From: Geodermatophilus obscurus
GTDB lineage: Bacteria; Actinomycetota; Actinomycetes; Mycobacteriales; Geodermatophilaceae
DNA length: 64,000 nucleotides
Assembly (NCBI RefSeq): GCF_900143215.1
Contig: NZ_FRDM01000014.1
Coordinates: 42,910-106,909 of the forward strand
Reading direction: 5' to 3'
The translations under genes and the position numbers were made by a program. This document shows, in pieces, positions 56,713-64,000 of the stretch. Every line of letters starts with the position of its first letter. Within the stretch, counting starts at the first letter, position 1. The notes below the pieces were generated by a model. It had not been told where the DNA came from, made no database searches, and was given only the letters and a program-made list of their open reading frames with translations.

Positions 56713-56785
56713 GCGCTGCCCTGCGGGAGGACGGCGCCGGGGGGTCCGGGGCCGGACGGCGGCACGGACGGCGGCACGGCAGACT

Positions 56786-57184
56786 GTGCCGGTGATCATC
56801 GGGGTCGGGATCGACGTGGTGCCGGTCGACCGCTTCGCCGAGTCCCTGATCCGCACCCCGGGCCTGCGCGACCGGCTGTTCACCGCCGAGGAGCAGCAGA
56901 CACCGCGGGGCACGCCGCGCACCGGTGAGTCGCTGGCCGCCCGGTTCGCCGCCAAGGAGGCGATGGTCAAGGCGCTGGGTGCGCCCGGTGACCTGCGCTG
57001 GCACGACGCCGAGGTGGTCACCGGCGAGAACGGCCGCCCGCGCCTGCAGGTGCGCGGCACCGTCGCCGGACGGGCGGCGCAGCTGGGCATCACCTCCTGG
57101 CACCTGTCACTGAGCCACGACGGCGGGATCGCGTCCGCGGTCGTGGTGGCCGAGGGCTTCCCCCGCGAGGAGGCGCAGCCGTGA
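56786..57184 (+). CDS. acpS: Holo-[acyl-carrier-protein] synthase
   Basis: AcpS transfers phosphopantetheine from CoA to acyl carrier protein. The 132-residue protein has [12 protein letters not shown] (metal-binding Asp) and [14 protein letters not shown] (catalytic Glu), then [22 protein letters not shown] 56786 gives [13 protein letters not shown] 56792 (MIIGVGID) is nearly as good. Its TGA overlaps the GTG of the next gene. Confidence 0.95.
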   Translation: MPVIIGVGIDVVPVDRFAESLIRTPGLRDRLFTAEEQQTPRGTPRTGESLAARFAAKEAMVKALGAPGDLRWHDAEVVTGENGRPRLQVRGTVAGRAAQLGITSWHLSLSHDGGIASAVVVAEGFPREEAQP

Positions 57185-58638
57185 TCGGGCTGTACACGGC
57201 CGCCGAGGTGCGCGCCGCCGAGGAGCCGCTGCTGGCCGCCACCCCGGAGGGCACGCTCATGCAGCGGGCCGCGACCGGGCTGGCCACGTTCTGCCTCGGG
57301 CTCCTCGGGCGGGCACACGGCACGCGGGTCACCGCGCTCGTCGGCGCCGGCAACAACGGCGGGGACGCGCTCTTCGCCGGGGCGCACCTCGCCCGCCGCG
57401 GCGCCCGGGTCACCGCCGTCCTCCTCGACGCGGAGCGGGCGCACGCCGCCGGCCTGGCCGCGCTGCGCGCCGCGGGCGGGCGGGTCACCGGCCCCGACGG
57501 GGACACCGGCCTGGAGCGCGCCGACCTGGTCCTCGACGGGATCGTCGGCACCGGCGGCCGCGGGGGGCTGCGCCCGCCGGCCGCCGCGCTGGTCGAGCGG
57601 GCCGCCACCGGGCCGGGCCTCATGGTCGCCGTCGACGTCCCCAGCGGGGTGGACGCCGACACCGGGGTGGTGCCCGGGCCGGCCTTCCCCGCCCAGCACA
57701 CCGTCACCTTCGGCGCGCTGAAGACCGGGCTGGTGGTGGGCGAGGGCCGCGGGTACGCCGGGGCGGTCCACCTCGTCGACATCGGGCTCGACCTCCCCCC
57801 GGCCGGCACGCACCAGCTCACGGACGCCGACGTCGCTCCGCGCATCCGCCCGCCGGGCAGCGACGACGACAAGTACACGCAGGGCGTCGTCGGCGTCGTC
57901 GCCGGCTCCAGGGCCTACCCGGGCGCGGCCGTGCTCTGCACGGGCGCGGCGCTGCGCGCCCGGCCGGGTCTGGTCCGCTACGCCGGGACGGCGGCCGCCG
58001 GCGTGCGGGCCGCGTGGCCGGAGGCGATCGTCACCGAGGGCCGGCCGGGGGACGCCGGGCGCGTGCAGGCGTGGGTGGTCGGGCCCGGGATGGGCACCGA
58101 CGACGACGCTCACAGCGTGCTGGCCGAGGTGCTCGCCACCGACCTCCCGGTGCTGGTGGACGCGGACGCGCTGACGATGGCCGCGCAGCAGCCCGGCCTG
58201 GTCCGGCAGCGGTCGGCGCCCACCGTGCTGACCCCGCACGACCGCGAGTTCGCCCGATTCGGCTCCGAGGTGGGGCACGACCGGGTCGGTGCGGCCCGCC
58301 GGCTGGCCGCCGACCTGGGCGCCGTCGTCCTGCTCAAGGGCGACGCCACCGTCGTCGCCGCACCGGGCGGCACCGCGTACGTCAACGCGACCGGCACGCC
58401 GTGGCTGGCCACCGCCGGCACCGGCGACGTCCTCTCCGGCATCACCGGCGCGCTGCTGGCCACCGGGCTGCCGGCCGACGAGGCGGCGGCGGTCGGTGCG
58501 CACGTGCACGGGCGGGCCGGGCAGCTGGCCGCGGAGGAGGGGCCGCTGATCGCCGGCGACCTCGTCCGCCGGCTGCCGGCCACGCTGGCCCTCCTGCACC
58601 GGGCGCCCGCGGGGAGGCTGGGAGACTCGGGCACGTGA
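57181..58638 (+). CDS. nnrD: Bifunctional NAD(P)H-hydrate epimerase / ADP-dependent dehydratase
   Basis: This protein repairs hydrated NADH/NADPH. The 485 residues hold an N-terminal YjeF epimerase domain (about 1-215; [35 protein letters not shown]) and a C-terminal dehydratase kinase-like domain (about 225-480; [33 protein letters not shown]). The catalytic region is [18 protein letters not shown] with D416. GTG 57181 overlaps acpS. Its TGA lies in ACGTGA, the left border of a 77-bp repeat unit. Confidence 0.95.
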   Translation: MIGLYTAAEVRAAEEPLLAATPEGTLMQRAATGLATFCLGLLGRAHGTRVTALVGAGNNGGDALFAGAHLARRGARVTAVLLDAERAHAAGLAALRAAGGRVTGPDGDTGLERADLVLDGIVGTGGRGGLRPPAAALVERAATGPGLMVAVDVPSGVDADTGVVPGPAFPAQHTVTFGALKTGLVVGEGRGYAGAVHLVDIGLDLPPAGTHQLTDADVAPRIRPPGSDDDKYTQGVVGVVAGSRAYPGAAVLCTGAALRARPGLVRYAGTAAAGVRAAWPEAIVTEGRPGDAGRVQAWVVGPGMGTDDDAHSVLAEVLATDLPVLVDADALTMAAQQPGLVRQRSAPTVLTPHDREFARFGSEVGHDRVGAARRLAADLGAVVLLKGDATVVAAPGGTAYVNATGTPWLATAGTGDVLSGITGALLATGLPADEAAAVGAHVHGRAGQLAAEEGPLIAGDLVRRLPATLALLHRAPAGRLGDSGT

Positions 58639-58711
58639 CCGAGCCAGCGAGGTCACGCGGAGGCACAGCACGGATCGGCACGTCGTCGACGAGCGCCAGC
58701 GAGGAGGGGAC
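58635..58711 (+). repeat. 77-bp ACGTGA-bounded unit, copy A, carrying the alr ribosome binding site
   Basis: It begins GTGACC-GAGCCAGCGA-GGTCAC, a hairpin with a 6-bp stem (58635-58640 / 58651-58656). A 31-bp variable middle follows, then GACGAGCGCCAGCGAGGAGG and GGAC (58688-58711). The upstream nnrD stop overlaps its first bases, and its last bases provide GAGGAGGGG and lead straight into the alr GTG. ACGTGA borders it on both sides. The same 77-bp architecture recurs at 63909. Confidence 0.85.
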
Positions 58712-59848
58712 GTGACGCACCCAGCCCGGGCCGAGGTGGTCGTCGACCTCGACACCATCGCCGCCAACACCGCCGCGCTGCGCGAGCGCGTCGGCCGGCC
58801 GCTGATGGCGGTGGTGAAGGCCGACGGCTACGGCCACGGCCTGGTGCCCTCGGCGCGGGCGGCCCTGGCCGGGGGAGCCGACGCGCTGGGCGTCGCGGTC
58901 CTGGAGGAGGCGCTCGCGCTCCGCGCGGCGGGCGTGACCGCTCCGCTGCTCGCCTGGCTGCACACCCCGGGCACCGACTACGCCGCCGCGTCGGCCGCCG
59001 ACGTGGAGGTGTCGGTCAACGCCGAGTGGGCCCTCGCCGAGGTCGTCGCGGCCGCCCGCGCCACCGGCCGCACCGCGCAGCTGCACCTGTTCGTCGACAC
59101 CGGGCTGTCCCGCGAGGGCGCGACCGAGGCCGACTGGCCCGGCCTCGTCGCCGCGGCCGCGCGGGCCCAGGCCGACGGGGAGGTGGCGGTGGTGGGGCTG
59201 TGGAGCCACATGGCCTACGCCGACGCCCCGACCCACCCGACGATCGGTGCGCAGGTCCGGGTCTTCGAGGAGGCCGTGGCGATCGCCCGTGCGGCGGGGC
59301 TGACCGGGGCGCGGCTGCACCTGGCCAACTCCGCGGCCACGGTCGCGCTGCCGGGCACCTGGTACGACATGGTCCGCCCGGGGATCGCCGTCTACGGCCT
59401 GGACCCGCTCGGCGGGGACCCGGCCGCCCACGGGCTCCGGCCGGCGATGACGGTGCGCGTCCGCGCCGCGCTGACCAAGCGGGTGCCTGCCGGGGTCGGC
59501 GTCTCCTACGGCCACACCTACTTCCCGGAGACCGAGACGACGCTGCTGCTGGTGCCGGTCGGCTACGCCGACGGCGTGCCGCGCGCGGCGGGCAACCGGG
59601 CGTCGGTCCTCGCCGCCGGCGCGCGCCGGACCATCGCCGGACGCGTGTGCATGGACCAGTTCGTCCTGGACGTCGGCGACGCCGAGGTGCGGGCCGGCGA
59701 CGAGGTCGTGCTCTGGGGGCCGGGGGACCGCGGCGAGCCGACGGCGCAGGACTGGGCCGACGCGATCGACACCATCCACTACGAGCTGGTCACCCGGATC
59801 GGCGGCCGCTTCACCCGTCGGTACGTCGGCTCGGCGGGGGCGGTCTGA
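58712..59848 (+). CDS. alr: Alanine racemase
   Basis: Alr makes D-alanine for peptidoglycan using pyridoxal phosphate. The 378-residue protein has the PLP lysine K36 in MAVVKADGYGHG, HLFVDTGLSREGA, WSHMAYAD, MVRPGIAVYGLDP and the catalytic Tyr region VGVSYGHTYFP, plus GRVCMDQFVLDVGD. GTG 58712 lies directly after a repeat-borne GAGGAGGGG. Its TGA overlaps the next ATG by one base. Confidence 0.97.
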   Translation: MTHPARAEVVVDLDTIAANTAALRERVGRPLMAVVKADGYGHGLVPSARAALAGGADALGVAVLEEALALRAAGVTAPLLAWLHTPGTDYAAASAADVEVSVNAEWALAEVVAAARATGRTAQLHLFVDTGLSREGATEADWPGLVAAAARAQADGEVAVVGLWSHMAYADAPTHPTIGAQVRVFEEAVAIARAAGLTGARLHLANSAATVALPGTWYDMVRPGIAVYGLDPLGGDPAAHGLRPAMTVRVRAALTKRVPAGVGVSYGHTYFPETETTLLLVPVGYADGVPRAAGNRASVLAAGARRTIAGRVCMDQFVLDVGDAEVRAGDEVVLWGPGDRGEPTAQDWADAIDTIHYELVTRIGGRFTRRYVGSAGAV

Positions 59849-61041
59849 TGGCGACGCCCAAGCGCCCGGGGCGGCAGCCGCACCCGCACCACCGGGTCGG
59901 CGTCCTCGGCGCGGTCCTCGGTCTGGCCGCGGCCGGCACCGCCGTCGGGATCGCCGTCAGCCGGGCCGCCGCCCGGCGGGTGGGCGCCGAGCGGCTGGGC
60001 TCGAAGGCGGGGCTGCCACCGGGTGCCTCGGACGCCGAGCTGCGCGAGGACGACCCGCTCGGCCCGGAGTCCCGCCGTGCCGACCGCACCGCGCTGGTCC
60101 CCGCCGACGACGGCGTGCTGCTCGCGGTGGAGGAGGTCGGGCCGAGCGACGCCCCGCTGACCGTCGTCTTCTGCCACGGCTACTCGCTGTCGATGGCGTC
60201 GTGGACCTTCCAGCGGCGGGCGCTGGGCGCCGCGCTGGCCACCGCCAACGGCTCGCGCCCGACGGCGCGGCTGGTGTTCTACGACCAGCGCGGGCACGGT
60301 GCCTCCGGCCGCGGGCCTGCCGAGCACTCGACGATGGAGCAGCTGGGCCGCGACCTCGATGCGGTGCTGCGGGCCCGGGTGCCACACGGGCCGGTGGTGC
60401 TGGTCGGGCACTCCATGGGCGGGATGACGGTGATGGCGCTGGCCGAGGTGCGCCCGGAGCTGTTCGGGACGCGGGTGGTCGGGGCGGCGCTGATGAGCAC
60501 CTCCAGCGGCAACCTCGCCGACCTCGACTTCGGCCTGCCCGAGCTGCTGACCCGGCTGCGGGCGGCGGTGCTGCCGATCGCGGCGTTCACGATGCGCCGC
60601 CGTCCCGGCTTCGCCGAGCGCACCCGCCGGCTGGCCGCCGACCTCATCTCGCACGTCACCTGGTCGCTGTCGTTCGCGTCGAAGGACGTCGACCCGGCGC
60701 TCGGCCGCTACGTCGACTCGATGATCGCCGGCACCCCGGTCGAGGTGATCGCGGAGTTCTACCCGGCGCTGGCCGGCCTGGACGAGACGGCGGCGCTGCA
60801 GCCGCTGCGCGGCGTCCCGGTGCTGGTGCTGACCGGGGACAAGGACACGCTGATCCCGCCGGAGCACAGCGACATGATCGTGGAGCTGCTCGGCGGGCTC
60901 GGCGCGCCGGGTGTCGAGCACGTCGTCGTCTCCGAGGCGGGCCACATGGTGCCGCTGGAGAAGCCGGACGAGGTGACGACGGCGCTGGCGGCGCTGCTGC
61001 GCCGGGTGGTCGCCGACCTCCCGACGGGAGCGGGACGGTGA
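59848..61041 (+). CDS. Membrane-associated alpha/beta hydrolase
   Basis: A 397-residue alpha/beta-hydrolase-fold protein. It opens with a basic stretch and one hydrophobic segment (VGVLGAVLGLAAAGTAVGIAV, about 18-38), likely a membrane anchor. The catalytic nucleophile is S189 in LVGHSMGGMTVMAL; FCHGYSLSMASW holds the oxyanion loop; TGDKDTLIPPEHS carries the acid and EAGHMVPLEKP the His. Substrate unknown. ATG 59848 overlaps the alr stop (TGATG). It lies in the actinobacterial alr-hydrolase-tsaE order and overlaps the next GTG by four bases. Confidence 0.88.
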   Translation: MATPKRPGRQPHPHHRVGVLGAVLGLAAAGTAVGIAVSRAAARRVGAERLGSKAGLPPGASDAELREDDPLGPESRRADRTALVPADDGVLLAVEEVGPSDAPLTVVFCHGYSLSMASWTFQRRALGAALATANGSRPTARLVFYDQRGHGASGRGPAEHSTMEQLGRDLDAVLRARVPHGPVVLVGHSMGGMTVMALAEVRPELFGTRVVGAALMSTSSGNLADLDFGLPELLTRLRAAVLPIAAFTMRRRPGFAERTRRLAADLISHVTWSLSFASKDVDPALGRYVDSMIAGTPVEVIAEFYPALAGLDETAALQPLRGVPVLVLTGDKDTLIPPEHSDMIVELLGGLGAPGVEHVVVSEAGHMVPLEKPDEVTTALAALLRRVVADLPTGAGR

Positions 61042-61661
61042 CCCGGCCGCTCCGCTCCGACGCGGCCGCCGAGGAGGTCGCCCGCACCGCGGCCGCGGCT
61101 CCCGACTGGGCGGCACTGGCCGCCGTGGCCCGCCCCTGCGTGGCCTGCCCCGAGCTGGCCGCCACCCGGCAGCACGTGGTGGTGGGCGACCCCCCGGCAG
61201 GCGGGCGCCCACGGTTCGCCCTGGTCGGTGAGGCGCCGGGCGCGAGCGAGGACTCGACCGGCCGGCCCTTCGTGGGGAAGTCGGGTCAGCTGCTCGACCA
61301 GCTGCTGGCCGAGGCCGGGCTGCAGCGCGCCGAGGCCGCCGTGCTCAACATCGTGAAGTGCCGCCCCCCGGGCAACCGGACGCCGAAGGCGTCGGAGGTG
61401 GCCCGCTGCAGCGGCTGGCTGCGGCGCCAGCTGGAGCTGCTGGACCCGCCGGTCGTCGTCGCGCTGGGGCTGTCGTCGGCCAAGTGGTTCCTCGGCCCGC
61501 GCACCGTGCTGGCGCAGGCCCGTGGCCGGGCGCACGACGTCGACGGCCGGGCCGTCTGGGCCACCTACCATCCGTCGGCGGCGATCCGGTTCGGCCCGCG
61601 GGGGGCGCCGCGAGCCGGGCTGCTGGCCGACCTCACCACGGTGGCGGGGACCCTGGCATGA
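61038..61661 (+). CDS. Family 4 uracil-DNA glycosylase (Fe-S)
   Basis: This enzyme removes uracil from DNA. The 207-residue protein has motif A with E65 in VGEAPGASED, GRPFVGKSGQLLDQLLAEAGL, and the C-terminal TYHPSAAIRF with H178. Four cysteines fit the [4Fe-4S] ligands: C34 and C37 (CVACPEL), C108 (KCRPPGNR) and C124 (ARCSGW). I see no KRRIH insertion, so it is not UdgX. GTG 61038 overlaps the hydrolase stop. Insertion of a DNA repair gene into the alr-tsaE order is an accessory arrangement. Confidence 0.9.
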   Translation: MTRPLRSDAAAEEVARTAAAAPDWAALAAVARPCVACPELAATRQHVVVGDPPAGGRPRFALVGEAPGASEDSTGRPFVGKSGQLLDQLLAEAGLQRAEAAVLNIVKCRPPGNRTPKASEVARCSGWLRRQLELLDPPVVVALGLSSAKWFLGPRTVLAQARGRAHDVDGRAVWATYHPSAAIRFGPRGAPRAGLLADLTTVAGTLA

Positions 61662-62113
61662 GGCGCGAGCACGTGCTGCCGACCCCGGGCGACACCCGGG
61701 CGCTGGGCGCCGCGCTGGCCGGGGTGGTGCGCGCCGGCGACCTGGTCGTGCTGGTCGGGCCGCTCGGTGCGGGGAAGACCGCGCTGACGCAGGGCCTCGG
61801 CGAGGCGCTGGGGGTGCGGGAGCCGGTCACCTCCCCGACGTTCGTCATCGCCCGTGTGCACCGCGGCGGCCGGCTGCCGCTGGTGCACGTCGACGCCTAC
61901 CGCCTCGGCGGGGTCGCCGACGTCGACGACCTCGACCTCGACGCGTCCACCGAGGGGTCGGTGACCGTCGTCGAGTGGGGGCAGGGGCTGGTCGAGCAGC
62001 TGGCCGACGAGCACCTCGAGGTGCGGCTGGACCGCCGCGACGACGACGTCCGGACGGCGCTGCTCGTACCGCACGGCCTCGGCTGGGAACAGCGCCTGGA
62101 CGGCTCGGCCTGA
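61658..62113 (+). CDS. tsaE: tRNA threonylcarbamoyladenosine biosynthesis ATPase TsaE
   Basis: TsaE is the ATPase that works with TsaB and TsaD in making t6A37 of tRNA. The 151-residue protein has the P loop VGPLGAGKTALTQGLGEAL, SPTFVIARVH, LVHVDAYRLGG and VTVVEWGQGL. ATG 61658 overlaps the glycosylase stop (ATGA). tsaB is about 1.2 kb downstream, separated by a Nudix gene and a toxin-antitoxin pair. Confidence 0.95.
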   Translation: MRREHVLPTPGDTRALGAALAGVVRAGDLVVLVGPLGAGKTALTQGLGEALGVREPVTSPTFVIARVHRGGRLPLVHVDAYRLGGVADVDDLDLDASTEGSVTVVEWGQGLVEQLADEHLEVRLDRRDDDVRTALLVPHGLGWEQRLDGSA

Positions 62114-62553
62114 CCGGGCACCACGTCGTCGCCGGGCACCACGTCGTCGCCGGGGTCCTCGTCCGCGGGACCACGGTGCTGATGGGCCACCGGTCGCCGG
62201 AGCGCCGCTGGTACCCCGACGTGTGGGACCTCCCCGGCGGCCACGTCGAGCCGGGGGAGGACGAACCGGCGGCGCTGGCCCGGGAGCTGCGCGAGGAGGT
62301 CGGCGTCGTCCCCCGCGGCCCGGTGCCGCTGACCCGGATCGGGGACGGCGAGCTGCGCCTGTCACTCTGGGTGGTCCGGGAGTGGGACGGCGAGCCGCGC
62401 AACCTGCAGCCGCACGAGCACGACGCGCTGCGCTGGGTGACCGCCGCGGACCTGCCCGGACTGCGCCTGGCCCACCCGGCCTACGTCGAGGTGCTCCGGC
62501 GGGCGGTCGAGCCGGGGGCACCGCGCTCTCCGTCGAGTGAGCCCCCTCCCTGA
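62110..62553 (+). CDS. Nudix hydrolase
   Basis: The Nudix box is complete: GGHVEPGEDEPAALARELREEVGV, so this protein likely cleaves a nucleoside diphosphate derivative such as an oxidised nucleotide. The start is unclear. CTG 62110 overlaps the tsaE TGA (CTGA) and would begin LTGHHVVAGHHVVAGVLVRG; the next ATG is inside the fold (LMGHRS). The N-terminus contains an exact 18-bp tandem duplication (62115-62132, 62133-62150) encoding GHHVVA twice. From CTG the product is 147 residues. It ends against the convergent vapC with no spacer. Confidence 0.85.
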   Translation: MTGHHVVAGHHVVAGVLVRGTTVLMGHRSPERRWYPDVWDLPGGHVEPGEDEPAALARELREEVGVVPRGPVPLTRIGDGELRLSLWVVREWDGEPRNLQPHEHDALRWVTAADLPGLRLAHPAYVEVLRRAVEPGAPRSPSSEPPP

Positions 62554-62970
62554 CTACAGGGCCGTGAGCAGTTCGACGTCACGGTGGCCGGCCAGGGTGG
62601 CCAGCCCCGCGTCGAAGGTGACCATCCCGACGCCGTGCCGACGGGCGAGCGTCACCAGGTGGGCGTCGGTGACCTGACGGTGCCCGGAGACCGGCGGCAC
62701 GTCGTCGTCGACCATCGAGACCTCGTCGCCGAGGAACCGGTGGCCCGGTGCCCGGCGCAGGGCTGCGAGGACCTCGCGAGCGGTCGACGTGGCGATGGCG
62801 TTCGGCAGCACCTTCGGGTTGGACGACACCCGGACGAAACCGCTCTCGGTGACCGGGCACGTCGCCCACCCGTTCGCAGCACGGGCGGCGAACCAGGAGC
62901 GGATGGCGACGTGGTGCACGTGTGAGTCCCACGCCAGCGCGACGAGAGCGTTCACGTCCAGCAGGGCCAC
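62554..62970 (-). CDS. vapC: VapC-type PIN-domain toxin
   Basis: A 138-residue PIN-domain ribonuclease, the toxin of a type II pair. Acidic active-site residues are D5 (ALLDVNALVAL), E42 (PVTESGFVR), D102 (VTDAHLVTLA) and D120 (TFDAGLA). It probably cleaves RNA; the target is not predictable. ATG 62970 lies six bases after the antitoxin stop. It is on the opposite strand within the tsaE-tsaB region. Confidence 0.92.
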   Translation of the reverse strand: MALLDVNALVALAWDSHVHHVAIRSWFAARAANGWATCPVTESGFVRVSSNPKVLPNAIATSTAREVLAALRRAPGHRFLGDEVSMVDDDVPPVSGHRQVTDAHLVTLARRHGVGMVTFDAGLATLAGHRDVELLTAL

Positions 62971-62976
62971 GGCGTC

Positions 62977-63198
62977 TCAGTCCTCGTCGAGGGCCCGGCG
63001 GACCATCGCGGCGGTGATGGCGGGACTCCCGGAGGGGACGCGGATGACCGGGAGGCCGCCTTCGGTGTCCACCCGCGCGGGCGTGAGCCCTCGCCGGGCG
63101 AGCTCGGAGACCACCGAGCCCAGCGAGCGACGTTGCTCCGTGGCCAGCTCCCGAGCAGCCGCGACGACGTCGTCGTCCAGGTCCAGAGTCGTGCGCAC
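62977..63198 (-). CDS. vapB: VapB-type ribbon-helix-helix antitoxin
   Basis: The 73-residue protein begins MRTTLDLDDDVVAAARELATEQRRSLGSVVSELARRGL, a typical ribbon-helix-helix DNA-binding N-terminus. A C-terminal part (TEGGLPVIRVPSGSPAITAAMVRRALDED) would wrap the toxin. It should neutralise VapC and repress the pair. GTG 63198 starts it, 75 bp from the divergent tsaB start. Confidence 0.9.
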   Translation of the reverse strand: MRTTLDLDDDVVAAARELATEQRRSLGSVVSELARRGLTPARVDTEGGLPVIRVPSGSPAITAAMVRRALDED

Positions 63199-63273
63199 CC
63201 CGCTGATGCTACCGCATCAACGCATCACCCATGCTCGTCCAGGCAGTCGCCGTGGCCACTACGCTGGGCGGTC

Positions 63274-63912
63274 GTGCTCGTCCTCGCCCTCGACACCGCC
63301 ACGCCGACGCTGGTCGCCGGCCTCGCCCGGTGGTCCCCGGACGGCGCGACCGAGGTGCTCGCCGAGCGGGCGGTGCCGTCGGGCAACCGGCACGCCGAGC
63401 TGCTCACCGTCGCCGTCACCGACGTGCTGCGCGACGCCGGGCTCGCGCTCGCCGACGTGGACGCCGTCGTCACCGGGCTGGGCCCCGGACCCTTCACCGG
63501 GCTGCGCGTCGGGGTGGTCACCGCGGCCGCGCTGGGCGACGCCCGCGGGCTCCCCGTCGTGGGCGTCTGCTCGCTGGACGCGGTCGGCTCCGGTGCGCGC
63601 ACGGTCGTCACCGACGCCCGCCGCAAGGAGGTCTACTGGGCCGCCTACGCCGCCGACGGCTCGCGCTCGGACGGCCCGGGCGTGGTCCGCCCGGAGGAGC
63701 TGGCGGTCGCCGGCCCGGTCGTGGGGGAGGCCCGGTTCGCCGAGCGGCTGGGCGTCGAGGTCACCCCGGCCGAGGTGACGGCAGCAGGCCTGGTCCGGGC
63801 GGCGGCGCCGCAGCTGCTCGACCCGTCGTCCGCCGCGCCGCTGGTGCCGCTGTACCTGCGCCGCCCGGACGCCGTCCCGCCGACGTCGTTCAAGCCGGTG
63901 ACGACCACGTGA
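63274..63912 (+). CDS. tsaB: tRNA threonylcarbamoyladenosine biosynthesis protein TsaB
   Basis: TsaB is the inactive ASKHA scaffold partner of TsaD in t6A synthesis. The 212-residue protein has MLVLALDTATPTLVAGL, GNRHAELLTVAVTDVL, VVTGLGPGPFTGLRVGVVTAAALGDARG, DARRKEVYWAAY and the C-terminal PLYLRRPDAVPP. I chose GTG 63274 as the family start; the open frame upstream covers vapB. Its TGA lies in ACGTGA at the left border of a 77-bp unit. rimI and tsaD are expected beyond the window. Confidence 0.95.
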   Translation: MLVLALDTATPTLVAGLARWSPDGATEVLAERAVPSGNRHAELLTVAVTDVLRDAGLALADVDAVVTGLGPGPFTGLRVGVVTAAALGDARGLPVVGVCSLDAVGSGARTVVTDARRKEVYWAAYAADGSRSDGPGVVRPEELAVAGPVVGEARFAERLGVEVTPAEVTAAGLVRAAAPQLLDPSSAAPLVPLYLRRPDAVPPTSFKPVTTT

Positions 63913-63985
63913 GCGAGCGTGCGAGCTCACGCATGAGTGGAGCAGCGGCGCGCACCTGGCTGACGAGCGCCAGCGAGGAGGGCAC
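63909..63985 (+). repeat. 77-bp ACGTGA-bounded unit, copy B, after tsaB
   Basis: It begins GTGAGC-GAGCGTGCGA-GCTCAC, the same hairpin as copy A with a compensated pair (63909-63914 / 63925-63930). A 31-bp middle follows, then GACGAGCGCCAGCGAGGAGG and GCAC (63962-63985). The tsaB stop overlaps its start. At its end GTGAGCGAGCGTGCG (63986-64000) restarts the unit, so a tandem second copy or the next gene start runs off the window. Confidence 0.85.
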
Positions 63986-64000
63986 GTGAGCGAGCGTGCG

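Overview
The window is a very GC-rich chromosomal segment of an actinobacterium. Evidence: the actinobacterial order of the secE-nusG-rplKA, rplJL-rpoBC, str, S10-spc-alpha and rplM-rpsI-glmM-glmS-acpS-alr blocks, a TTG-initiated rpoB, many GTG starts, HadA/HadB-type hydratases next to rpmG, an F420-type luciferase-like oxidoreductase, and actinobacterial low-complexity tails on several ribosomal proteins. The style of the intergenic repeats makes me think of Geodermatophilaceae (Blastococcus/Geodermatophilus/Modestobacter); that family assignment is inference only.

Layout. 1-2.8 kb: an 18-bp tandem repeat and a membrane-anchored GAF-GGDEF-EAL protein whose GGDEF motif is degenerate and whose EAL site looks intact. 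2.86-6.8 kb: tRNA-Thr, tRNA-Met, rpmG, hadA, hadB, a frameshifted small ORF, an aspartate aminotransferase on the minus strand, then tRNA-Trp and secE. 6.9-20 kb: nusG, rplK, rplA, an inserted 7-blade kelch gene (minus), rplJ, rplL, rpoB, rpoC, closed by a perfect 40-bp palindrome. 20-22.6 kb: minus-strand accessory genes (luciferase-like oxidoreductase, a 71-aa standalone domain, a trypsin-like peptidase). 23.2-45.5 kb: rpsL-rpsG-fusA-tuf, then rpsJ through rplQ with secY, adk, map, infA and rpoA. 45.5-52.4 kb: a disordered acidic protein, truA, then a molybdenum-cofactor set (mobA-like, fdhD, moeA, moaC, mog), an SDR, an unknown gene and a beta carbonic anhydrase. 52.5-64 kb: rplM, rpsI, glmM, glmS, acpS, nnrD, alr, an alpha/beta hydrolase, a family-4 uracil-DNA glycosylase, tsaE, a Nudix hydrolase, a VapBC pair and tsaB. 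The coding content is mostly transcription and translation machinery, cell-wall precursor supply, and the start of the tsa tRNA-modification operon.

The most interesting content is intergenic. (1) At least twelve loci carry copies of one ~55-65 bp hairpin-forming element. Eleven begin within about five bases of a stop codon, always in the same orientation relative to the upstream gene; in the twelfth the gene reads into the element. Three loci hold one copy nested in another at the same apex position. (2) Two exactly 77-bp units, bounded by ACGTGA, sit at nnrD/alr and after tsaB. Each begins at the upstream stop and ends with a Shine-Dalgarno sequence and a GTG start, and a compensatory base-pair change in the 5' hairpin suggests the structure matters. 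(3) A 23-bp inverted repeat containing TGATCATGGGCT supplies the stop codons of two convergent genes. (4) A trypsin-like protease is followed by a standalone small gene resembling its own N-terminal domain. No CRISPR array, prophage or transposase gene was seen.
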